Of a stretch of DNA of 64,000 nucleotides, positions 12,401 through 23,067 are shown one piece after another. The notes beneath the pieces are model-generated. The model made no database searches. It saw only the letters and a list, made by a program, of their open reading frames with translations, and had not been told where the DNA came from. The stretch's first letter is position 1; every line of letters starts with the position of its first letter. The translations under genes and the position numbers were made by a program. This DNA comes from Viscum album. Its lineage: Eukaryota; Streptophyta; Magnoliopsida; Santalales; Viscaceae. The stretch is from assembly GCA_963277665.1 (NCBI GenBank), contig OY728143.1, positions 541,310,394-541,374,393 on the forward strand. The letters are read 5' to 3'.

Positions 12401-14395
12401 TGTAACGTCCCGATTAAGGGTGCCACTCAATGGGTGCCCCGAACCCAGTTCGCCACGTGACCTCAAGCACATTTCCACAAACGCCAGAGGCTGCCGACTA
12501 GCAATGAGGGAGCAGGTCTGATAGTGGGGAAACTATACCCACATTTGTCGAAGTGTAGTGCATCGGAATGAAATAAAACATATAGAAAAAGTGGAAGTAG
12601 TAACAGTATCCGTAACTGAAATGGATAACAGATAACAAAAAGGGAAACCAACAGTCACACATTTGTGAAGTTACAACATATCACTATTCTATAAAACAAA
12701 AAGAACATGTTACACTTCAATTATAATTTACAACTGAAGTACAAGTATAGAAAAGCAAAATAGAATATCCAGTGGAATCACGAGCCTAGGCTCGGTCCCA
12801 TGACCTTATACTCCTTAGCATTAATCAAGTACCTACATAGGGACTCTTTCCCCTATCCACACCCGCAACAATATAATTAGTTTGGGCTGAAAAGCATGAC
12901 ACAAACAGGGTGTGACAAATAAATCCTTGTAGAGTTCCACCAAAGGCTCGTTCCCAACTATGTGTAAACATGAAACAAAAGTGTGCAGTAGTAAAATGCA
13001 ACAAACTAAGCTGTACTAAAAATTAACTAACTTAACCAGTTATATTTCCATTTACATTTCCTTTTAATCATTTAATTTAAAATATCACAACAGTGAATAT
13101 TTTAAGTAAACGGCCAATGTCCTCAGACATGTCAACTCATACCCTCACGTAAAGAGAATCCAAACACAAGAATCTCCTCTCAGGCATTCGGATATTTCAC
13201 CCAGGCATACGAAGTTTCTCCCACTAGCATAGAATCAATTGCCCACAAGTACGGACGAAATTTCCCTCAGGCTAAGAGAACATTTCCCTCTGAAAAATAC
13301 AGTCATGCCCTCGGGCGATAGTAAATAATTCTTACATGCACAAGTAACCAGGCCATGAAAAACATGTAAATAATAAGTTCACATACAATTCCTCTCAAAA
13401 AACGTAATGTGAAAAATAATTAAGGCATACCCTCTAGTATCCTGGCAAAACCACTAAACAGAGGAACGCACCCCCGGGGTGGTCCTGGATCCAAGCAGCG
13501 ATCCCAAACAACATTTTTAATATCACATTTAATTACCTATACTATTATAGGAACATAAACAGCTACGACCTCAGCCACATGACATCCAACATGGGTTCGT
13601 GGCACACATGTTCACACAAACGCACTACAGTTGGAATAATTAACACCAAGCCACCTTCCTTAAATTCCCCTGATGAGTATACTTTAACGAAGTTCCAAAA
13701 ATCGTCCCATAATGAGGTAGATATGAGGTGAAAGGAAACTCTCTTAATCCCAATAACTTCCATTAGAGGATGAATTGGCAAGAACTAAGCCAGGAGATGA
13801 GAGGGCTTGCCCGCGCGGTTCCTATGAGATCGTCCGAGGAGGAAACAGATGCCCGACGCTCGATGTGGAGATCCTCAATGATTTGGCCATCCCCTCCCAT
13901 TCTCCCATCTGGTTCTAGGCCTTACCTATGTACAGGGTCGGCTACAACCCATTTTAAGAGAAAAAAAAGTACACGACATGTACTTCCGAGTACACGACGT
14001 GCACTTCCTTCATTTTACTGTTCATCTGGCAGCACCGAAAAACTATTCATCTGACGAGATGAGTACACGACGTGTATTCCCGACTACACAGTGTGTAATG
14101 TCTCCCAGCTGGCCACTACTCCCACTACCTTACTGTTTCATCTGCCTACAGACGACATGGCATGTAAAGGACCACTACACGATGTTTAGTCAGTTTTTAC
14201 ACCCTTAGTCAGCAGCACGGCTACACGCCCTGTGTACTCATCCCACTTGTCCAAAAGTAAACGGCATGTGGAAAAGTACACAACATGTAGTCCCAAAATT
14301 TAGGATTTTCCGCATTTTCCTTATTTTCTCAAATAAACATAAGGAAAAGGTAAGTGAAGAAACCTGTAACTCAAAATAAGAACCGGGTTCTTTCA
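12401..14395 (-). mobile_element. 3' LTR of C1
   Basis: The LTR starts tgtaacgtcc at 12401 and ends gggttctttca at 14395 (TG...CA), 1,995 bp. The end is set by the polypurine tract that follows. The partner LTR is absent, so the borders rest on TG...CA, the tract, and the diverged C2 LTR at 61781 onward. That LTR shares the start and the segment around 12900-12960 ('gggtgtga' and flanks). The LTR contains a dense cluster of short palindromes at 13969-14291. Plus-strand open frames here, such as 13770-14208, have no recognisable product. Confidence 0.8.
13969..14291. repeat. Cluster of imperfect palindromes in the C1 LTR
   Basis: Six copies of a short near-palindrome resembling gtacacgacgtgtac lie at 13969-13983, 13990-14004, 14062-14078, 14084-14100, 14220-14238 and 14275-14291. 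Several are nearly perfect dyads. They stand out as CG-containing blocks in an AT-rich LTR. Confidence 0.75.
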
Positions 14396-14411
14396 AAATT
14401 CCCCCTTAAAG
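14396..14411 (-). other. Polypurine tract of C1, overlapping the pol stop
   Basis: The plus strand aaattcccccttaaag is a purine run (ctttaagggggaattt) on the minus strand next to the 3' LTR. The pol stop codon at 14406-14408 lies inside it, so pol reads almost to the LTR. This is the usual compact arrangement of these elements. Confidence 0.75.
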
Positions 14412-17400
14412 CATTTCGTCCCCGAATTTCCCTTCCAAGGGTGGCAAAGATAAATCCGTAAACAGTTCAGGCCACTGAGCATGTGCGTCGGTCTCCCGCT
14501 CCTAGGTTTTTTCCGGCACTCTGCCATGATGCCATAGCACCCGTACGAGAGGAATTGAACAGCCTTGGAGAACCTTTGTGCTCTCATCAACAACACGAAT
14601 CAGATGCTCCTCAAAGGACACATATACCTAAATCCCAACCTCCTCGGGATGAAAAATGTGGAGACGAGTCTAAATGACAGTGGCAAAACTCAGATACATG
14701 GAAGACGTCGTGCATGGCTCGGTACATCTGCGGTAACTGAAACCGATAGGCTACCATCCCGACACTCTCTAGAATCTCAAATGGCCCTACATACCTCGGT
14801 GATAGTTTACCCTATCTCTTAATCCGTCTGTGTCCCAACCTAGGAGAAACAAATAAGAAAACCTAATCCCTGACCACGAACTCCAAGGGTCGTCTACGAT
14901 GATCATCATAAAACTTCTGAAGAGATAGTGTGGTAGCTATCTGCTTTTGAATCAACTGGGCCTAATCAAAAGTCTCATGCATGAAACGTAGTCCTAGTAA
15001 AGTTGTCTCACCTGCCTCTAACGAGCACAATGGTGATCGGCATGGCCTACCATTTAAATCCTCGTAAGGTTCCATCTCAATTGTTTCATTAAAAATATTA
15101 TTAATGGAAAACTCGACCAGGGGTATATGCTTCTCCCAAGATCCCCCAAAGTCTAGGACACATGCACACATCATGTCCTCAAGCACCTGTATCGTACGCT
15201 CGAACTGACCATCGGTCTGAGGGTGTTAAGTTGTGCTCAGAAGCACCTGTGTACCCAGTGCCCTCTGAATACTCTTCTAGAAACGAGACGTAAAATGGGC
15301 ATCCCTATATGATATAATAGAGTGTGGAACCCCATGAAGTCGTACGATCTCTCGGATATACAAATTTTCGAGCTCGTTAAAACCTAAAGTCTCCTTGATC
15401 AGCAATAATTGAGATACCTTCGTGAGTCTAGCCACAACAACCGACGTGGAATCACTGCCTCTTGGTGACCTTGACAACCCAGTCACGAAATCCATCGTGA
15501 CATCATCCCATATCCTCTCTGGGATGGCTGACTACTTCTACTGCCCAGCTAGTCTCTAATGTTCTGCCTTCACCTGGTGACAGGTGGAACACCTTGTAAC
15601 AAAACCGGATACATCTATCTTCATACCCGACCACCAGTACTGACGTCTCAAGTCTCGGTACATCTTGGTAACCCTGGGATGAACTGCCCATGCAATGTCA
15701 TGAAACTCCCACATCAGCTCCTCGCGTATATCCCCTGGAACCCACACTCATCCACGGAAGCACAATACTTCATCATCTCCTATCATCCTACCAGGAGAAG
15801 GGTCCTCACATGCCACTGACTCCCGTAGCACTAGTCCTTCTAAATCAGATAGTTGTCTCATCCTCACTCTATTCAGGAGGGTAGAGGTCACAACTAAAGA
15901 TGAATGATAAGTTTTCCCCTGACTGTCACGCACCTCCAAATGCATCTCAGACTACAAAGCCACAAGCTGCCACTCATCACTGGCCTCCTGCACAGCCTGT
16001 ATCTGAGTCTTCCTGCTCAGTGCATCAGCTACTGCATTACCATTACCAGGTGTGTAGGCAAGCTCAAAATCAAAGGATTGAAGGAATTCGACCCACCTTC
16101 ACCGCCGTAGATTCATGTCACGCTGAGTAAATATATCCTTGAAACTTTTGTGGTCGGTGAAAACCACAAAATAGTATACCAATAGATAATGTATCCAATA
16201 GCACAATGCATGCACAACTGCAGCAAACACAATATCATGAGTCGGTTAATTCCTCTCATTTTCCCTCAGTTACCGATACCTGTACACAAAAACTCGATCA
16301 CCCTATATTAGCACATCTCCAAGCCCAATCCCTGATGCATCACAGTAAACTGTATAGCTCCCCCCCCCGCACTTGGAGTACTAGGAACGGGGTTGATGTC
16401 AACCTCCCCTTCAAGTTCTAAAAGGTTGTCTCGCAGGCATTAAACCAAACGAACTTCACACCCTTCTTAGTCAATCGCTTCAACGGTGTTACTAAGAGGG
16501 AGAAGTCCTAGATGATGCGTCTGTAGTAACCAACCAAGACTAAGAAACTCTGTATCTCGGACACATTCTTAGGCTGTCTCAGGAAACTACTGCTCTCCCC
16601 TTCTCCGGGTCTACTACAACTACTGCATCTGAGATGATATGACCCAGGAAGTGAACATGGTCCATCCAAAAGTGGCACATTGAGAGAATAGCATATAGTC
16701 AATTCTCTCTCTTTTTACTCAATACAATCTCGAGATGGGTGGCATGGTCGTGTCGATTGTGAGTGTACACCAAGATATCGTCCACAAATACTGCCACAAA
16801 ATAATCCAGATAAGGATGAAACACACCATTCATCATATCCATGAAAACTGATGGCGCGTTCATGAGTCCAAATGGTATAAATATATACTCGTATAGACCG
16901 TAACTGCTCCTGAGAGATGTGAGAGGTATATCAGATTGTCTAACGCGCAGCTGATGATATCCTGATCTTAAGTCAATCATGGAGAACACTCGTGCTCCAC
17001 GAAGTTGATCAAAATGATCATCAATCCTTGGAAAGTGATATTTGTTCTTAACCGTCAACTGGTTCAGCTTCTGATAATCCACACAGAGTCTGAGAGTACC
17101 ATCCGCCTTCTTCGCAAAGAGTACCGGACAAACCCATGGAGATGTACTGGGTCGGATAAAACCTTTTGACTGTAACTCCCCTAATTGCCTCTTCATCTCG
17201 TGAAACTCAAGCGTGGCTATTATTTAAAGAGGAATGGACACTGGTGATGCTCCTGGCACAAGATCTATAGAGAAATCCACCTCACGCTCAAGAGGAAGAC
17301 CTGAAAATTCATACAGGAAAACATCCTTGAAACGATCAACCACTGGAGGGAAATCTTTCTGACAAGTCCCCTAGCCGTCCATATATAATCTCGCAATCGG

Positions 17401-17830
17401 GGTTGTGATACCACCTCGCCCATGATGCTTTGGTCCAATTCATCTTGCTTGAACATCCCATTCACCTTTGTATAGAAACTCTCCACCCTTTGGTGATGTG
17501 AAACTCACCATGCGATGATAGAAATCCATAAAGGATCGAAAGGGAACCTACCAGTACATCCCGAGAATTACATCATATCTCTTCATCTCTAAGACATAGA
17601 GGTCCCTAATGAAGTGACACCCACCAAACTCGAGGGGGCACTCCATGCACTGATGCACACCAGCTGTTCAAGTACCCAACGGAGTGTCTAAAGTCATAAT
17701 ATCAGAAGAAGTAGAAACACAGAGCCCAAGGCTCTCCACTATGTGTACAGATATGAAACTATGTGTAGAACCCTTATTGAAAAGTACTGAATATAAAACA
17801 GAAGCAACTAGAATAGTACCTATGACTGTA
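14406..17830 (-). pseudogene. pol of C1 (PR-RT-RNase H-INT-GPY/F-chromodomain)
   Basis: This is the best preserved pol in the window. Protease lies near 17755-17810 with FNKGSTHSFIS, where the catalytic Asp of the usual LFDSG motif is Asn. Reverse transcriptase is open at 16699-17196, with [33 protein letters not shown] and VFVDDILVY, so its catalytic Asp pair is present. RNase H at about 16100-16350 has YCDASGIGLG and VFTDHKSFKDIF. The integrase zinc region at 15556-15747 ends CSTCHQVKAEH. The integrase core at about 15190-15495 includes [10 protein letters not shown], and an HPQTDGQ-type block lies near 15200-15225. The GPY/F module at about 14690-14815 reads [14 protein letters not shown] chromodomain-like tail, IPLVRVLWHHG, precedes the stop. 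A handful of frameshifts and stops, including a TAG in the tail, make it a pseudogene. The run of nine C at 16360-16368 is a likely frameshift spot. Confidence 0.88.
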
Positions 17831-18591
17831 GAAGGTCTGAGATCTTGCTCCTGCTGGGTCTGTTGCCCTGCAAATGCCTGCCCAGCGTCACTGCCCTACG
17901 ACACAGCCTAGATACCCTGAGTTGTCCCACCCTGCTGCCTCACAGATCTTTGTGTCTAGATACCATGACCACAACCACCATCTTTTCATGCACTCCCTGA
18001 CGTATTCCAGTTCCCCGACTCGTAAGAAGTTGTTGGTCCTTCCCCCGCATGCGGTGTCTGCATAGAACCCCTCTCACTAGCCACTGGTGGAAACTCCATG
18101 CAAAAATGCTGCAGATGAACCATCTTGCCGCAAGCTCGGCACTCCAATGGGTCTCGTGGACATTGTGGAATCTCGTGCCCCTCTCTACCACACTAAGAGA
18201 ACATGACTCACCAACCTAAAACATTCTTCTGGATGGTAATTCCACCGTGAGAGAAGTCCACCTGTCTCACCATCTAACTAGTATAAATTGTATCAGAAAC
18301 TGGTGATGAACCGTCTTGGACCACAACACTAGCTTCCCGCATGTTCCTCTCCATAATCAGTACCTGGTTCACAATAGCATGTACTTAAGGCAACCTAAAA
18401 ACATCCACCAGTGCTAGAATGTAATATCGTAGACCATACACATTGATTATAGCTCTCAACATCTCATCACCCACCAGAACGGGTTCAAAACGCAGAAGCT
18501 CGTTAAAGTGTGAAGAATAATCTATCGCCGACATAGAGCCCCGCTACATATTCATGAACTCTCGAGCTTGATATGCCCTCAGCATCTCAAA
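17831..18591 (-). pseudogene. Partial gag of C1 (C-terminal part)
   Basis: The minus strand at about 18400-18590 gives RAYQAREFMNM, a stop, then SAIDYSSHFNELLRFEP. This resembles the capsid end of Ty3/gypsy gag proteins, which carries a 'Y...F..L..F' pattern. Two zinc-knuckle remnants follow near 18090-18190: REGHEIPQC, then CRACGKMVHLQHFC, a complete CCHC. The N-terminal half of gag, the leader, the primer site and the 5' LTR are absent, cut at about 18591. Confidence 0.75.
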
Positions 18592-20410
18592 CCCGTCTCC
18601 ACATCGTGGTGTAGTTTGTTATTAAAATACATAAACATTTGGATCGGTATAATAATGATAATAAATGATATAAATAATAAATATAAAATTATTATTATTA
18701 TTTATATATGATATAATATTCAATTATATATGATTTAAATATCAAAAGAATGATATTGTCGCTCGTGCGTATGTACGAATAACCGTCTCCACGAATATGA
18801 TGAGATTTATTCCCCATCATATCCATTCAAGAATAACTTTTCATTGATGATTAAAAATAATTTTTAATGACATAATATCATTCTTAATATTAAAATGATA
18901 CATATTATCCATAATAAACATTACTTACGTAAAAATTCATATAAAGGAAAATGAATCTGTTAACACCAGAAACGATGATGTTACTGAAATATCATTAACA
19001 AATCAATATTCGAAGATCATATATGATATCATATTTATGTATATAGTTAGTTTATAATTTAATAACAATGATTTAGCTATTATACATGAGGTTAATGTAC
19101 CCTAAAACATGTAAAATTACAATGTAAGGGTTAATTTTATGATCTCTTTATTATCCAAGATAGTTTTTACTTAAGTATCTATTGGGACCGCTTTATCGTG
19201 AACATACCTATTTTCATAAAAATGAATTTCAAAACTATTTTATCATTTACTAGACTATGTGTTAATGTCATTTATACCCATATTTTACCATATATGTTTT
19301 TAAGAGAATGATTCCATCATTTTACAAACACAGTACTTTTTCACCTTTTCAATAAAATTAAGGTAAGATTGTTTTGATAACATATACGGTGGGTGCAGCT
19401 ATTTTCTGATGGTATAACATTCGTCAAATATTCCCTTACAATATTATAAGAATACATTCAAAATAATTGTTTTCTTTAATAATTACATGTCTTCTAAATG
19501 GTTTCTAAATAGAAAGAGATATTTCTCTCAAACAGTTTTGATTTCATCTATTTTAACATCCTTTGATGGATTTTTAGCCTGTATGAATATGATATATTAT
19601 GATTAAAAATTTCCTTACTATATTGAAGGTTTTGTGATATTTGTTATAATGGATGGGTTATTTTTACACCATTCATGGCTTATGGATAATGTATTGATAT
19701 ATCGTATGCTAGTTTTAATAATAATGTTTATGTTATGTTTAAATATTTTCATTTAAGGAATACATTTGAATTAGTAAGTGACATGTGGATCATGCTATAG
19801 ATCATCAATGCATCATTAGGTCTCATTTGACAAACAAATGTCTTAGAATATGGACTTGACAAAATCATATTTTTAATCTTGGAAGAAGGCATTGACTATG
19901 TGGTTATGAAATCTGGCATTATGCACTCAATCATTATGATTGTGGATATTGATATTGCATGTTATTATTAGACTAGTAGAATATAAATGTGAATAACTAC
20001 ATGAAATTATTTGATTTTATCTTTTCCATATTATGCTGAAGTTAAATTTAAAAAAAATTGTTTAAAACATACATTGCCTTAAATGTTTATGGTTATTTAT
20101 GAATGTTTTCACTGTATTGTTATACTTACTGAGCAAATGAGCTCACCTCTTTCAATATTTTATTTTTCTCGGGATGCGAAGAAATAGATTATGGATGACC
20201 TAAAAGGATAGTATAAGGGAAATGAGTGTGGACTATGGAGACTATGTTGTATTAGTTTTCCATTTCATAATGTAATGTAAAACTTATGAATGTATCTAGT
20301 ATTTCCAAGGCTACTAAACAAATAGGTCTTTCGAGACTTGATCTTTTGGGATCATGACAATGTTATGTAATAATGCACCGACTCTGGGTAATTAGGGTTG
20401 GGGGATTATA
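18592..20410 (+). mobile_element. 3' LTR of A2, truncated at its start
   Basis: Plus-strand family A LTR sequence begins at about 18592 with 'ccgtctcca', which is part of the repeated LTR motif. It continues colinear with the A2 5' LTR (9050-10860): motif at about 18760-18795, then 'tctttcgagacttgatctttt' near 20320, ending ggggattata at 20410. It is read as the 3' LTR of A2, with A2 pol, C1's 5' end and the first part of this LTR lost in one deletion. The bases after it (agaaa, 20411-20415) would be one target-duplication copy. Confidence 0.75.
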
Positions 20411-22179
20411 AGAAATGTTTAAAAGAATAAATCCTTATATCATTTAAATTCATATATTAGTAAATGAATCCATTAATTTAATACCTTTGGAAACTATTTT
20501 ATGAAACATTGAAATTGATAATAAATATGTCCCAGAAAAAACATACACATAAATAATCTCGAATAATAATGAGATTGAATATTAAACCTTTCCTTGCACA
20601 TTCCTTTGGTTGAAGGTAAATTTAACCTCCGGTATAATGACCATAGTATGTTATTAAATTATACCATAAAAATATTTATAATTATTATATCATGCTTTAT
20701 TAATTAAAGACTTTATACAACCCATTTAATAATGATTTTAATGTTAAATTAACATTTGAGAAAATAAATGTTTTCTTTATCGTAGGTGTTTTAACATGCT
20801 ATTCATGATCATATCACTTAGATAGTTCATTTAAATACATCCATAATATAAAAATTGATTTATATATAATATAAATTTAGAATAAAAATATGTATAATAG
20901 ATAGATATATGAAATGGAAGGCACCGTTTATGGAGACAGTAGGCCATACATATGCATAAATGATGTTTCCGTTTTTCATATCGTATTGAACAGAATTATG
21001 TGAATAATATATATGTAAGTACATATATATATATCTAGTAATATTATTATGTCATATATTACATAGTTATTAATATTATATATTTTTATAATTATCGTTG
21101 AATGGTGAATGTGGGAATGAATCACATCCTGTCATGGAGATGGTAATCTATATATATGCACGAGCGACAATATCAATATATTGATGGTAAAATCACATGT
21201 AATTGGATGGTATATCATATATATAGAATCATTAAAATGTTAAATTTATTATTTACATTAGTTATATTCATTATTATACACATACAAATAATGAAGTGCT
21301 TGAATAACAAATTACACCACGACATGGAGGTGGTAAGACGTACGTACACACATATGGTGACTTTGTCCTTCATGTGATTGAGAGAATAATGAATATGGTT
21401 TTATCATTTTTATAACAACATAACAGTAAATAGAACACTCAAATGTTATAATTTTAAAATGTAAATATCCATGATATAGGAAGTGGAAGATGAAAAGAAC
21501 TTAATAGAGGTGATTAAATTTTTACCTCTTATTTATGTTCTTCCTTTTGATTTGATCCAATGGGGACCATAGGTTAGCATTCTAGCCAACAAAAGGCCTT
21601 CTTGATGAAGGGTGGAAATTTTGGAGGATATAGGGGGAGGGATTGGCTTTACCAAATGTATTTTGAGTTGTGAAATTACAATAAGGTGAAGTACCCTTTA
21701 ATTAGAGAGGTGATGACCACTTTAGGAAAATATTGAAGTATTATTTTATAATAAAATAATTTTTGGTTTAAAATGGCTCCAAAATGAATTATTTAGAGTA
21801 TAAGGTGGGTATGGTAAGTAAAATTCCCATCTAATATGTTTTAGGAATGTTTATGTTACAATTCATACATTATCTTTTAGATTTAACTCTTAGTTAAATA
21901 GTTTAACTTTTACTTTGTATTCTTGTATTCGTACATTATATTGTAACTAAACATACTCTATGCATCCATAAAAACCTCAAGTGGGTTTTTAATTACATAT
22001 ATAATATTATTTAAGTCCTCTTTCTGACTCTTATGTTTTTAGTAATATTATATAAACCAATTTTAATGTATTTGTTTTAAAAATTAATTTGTGTCAATTT
22101 GAGACTATTTTGTATTTTGTTTTTGTGAATGTCATAAAATCCTTATAACTTCAAAACAAAATTATCCAATAATTACTAA
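20411..22179 (-). mobile_element. LTR of A4, left segment (split by B1)
   Basis: This is minus-oriented family A LTR sequence without its first ~1.1 kb, by comparison with A1's LTR. It starts exactly where the A2 3' LTR ends, so A2 most likely inserted into it. It carries three copies of the 'tggaga-c-ggtaa' motif at 20931, 21135 and 21325. At 22179 it breaks and resumes at 41667 on the other side of B1. The join is confirmed by the A1 LTR near 7930-7990, where the two flanking sequences are contiguous. Confidence 0.85.
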
Positions 22180-23067
22180 TGTAATATATCTATTTTTGGA
22201 AGGGTGTTTTTTCATTATGTTTTGGTTGAATCCCTTGTTTCGGGCTATAAGGGATGTCTTCTGAAAGTATGAGAGGTATTGGGGGTGTTTCGAGGCTCGG
22301 AGAACGAATGAAAGGAAAGCTGGGAAAGACAAGCCTGGGCGCACGGCCTACGCATGGCCAGGGAAAACTGTGTGGCCATCCCAGGTAAACCATGCAACCA
22401 TCTTCCTTCAAATAGTAGCATTCACACAATTTGTGCATGGTTTTTCAAACAGTGTGGCCAAACCATGCGTCCTCTTAAAGTTGGGAATAAATTACGAAAT
22501 TGCCACCTCAGGATTTTAAGAGCCCAATAGGAATTTCATCTCCATTCCTCCCTCTTCACCCTAGGGATGAACCAAATATCCCAAGAGATCCAAGAGGTTG
22601 ATCTCCCTCGTTTTAAGGCGTTTCTTGTGCCGTTGGATGCGTATCAAAGCTCTGGGTATGGATAATCCCATAATTGCTTATCTTTTTGTCTTAGGGTTTG
22701 TTTCTTCTCTCCCTCTTGTTCCAGAGCACTAAAACCCTATCTTTTGGGAGAGTTCTAGCTGGAATCTCTAAAGGCTGGTCATATTGAAGTCTAGGGACTC
22801 AATTGATTGTGTCTTCAACTACGGTTTTGAGGTTGGTGTTCTACAAACAATATCCCATAGATTTATGGTGGATTTATGTATTTTAGGATTTGCTCGTGGT
22901 TTCCTTTTGATGAGCTTTCATCAACCTGGATGTGGATGGTACAAAGTTTTCATAAAAATATTAAATGGGAACCCTCATGATCCCATGGGATGTGATGAGT
23001 ATGACTTGACCTAATTGGGTCAATCCATGGGATTTTTCGGCTTTTCAGGAGCTTAGGGATTGTTAAT
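22180..23067 (+). mobile_element. B1 5' LTR, first part
   Basis: It starts tgtaatatatc and matches the B1 3' LTR from 39473, sharing 'ttttcattatgttttggttg' near 22210 and 39507. The match is broken at 23067 by A3 and continues at 32822. It holds a block of short imperfect palindromes ('gtgtggcc', 'ccatgc') at about 22340-22465. The open frame at 22784-23014 lies within the LTR and has no recognisable product. Confidence 0.88.
23063..23067. repeat. Target-site duplication of A3, left copy (ttaat)
   Basis: ttaat directly before the A3 LTR start at 23068; an identical ttaat follows the other A3 end at 32817-32821. Removing A3 and one copy restores a continuous B LTR, as judged from the B1 3' LTR near 40330-40400. 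Confidence 0.92.

Larger units (their letters stand above)
12401..18591 (-). mobile_element. Element C1 (Ty3/gypsy chromovirus), one LTR missing
   Basis: C1 inserted into A2 gag. It keeps its 3' LTR (12401-14395), polypurine tract, pol and part of gag. It then stops abruptly at about 18591, where a family A LTR resumes, so its 5' LTR, leader and gag start are gone. It is GC-richer and less decayed than its neighbours. The five bases before it (aaggc, 12396-12400) would be one target-duplication copy; the other was deleted. Confidence 0.85.

Noticed and set aside
13770..16421. Many plus-strand open frames of 60-94 codons across C1 (for example 13770-14054, 15559-15819, 16206-16421)
   Set aside because: They lie opposite the recognisable minus-strand pol of C1 or inside its LTR. 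The longer ones follow from the higher GC of this segment, and none has a motif.
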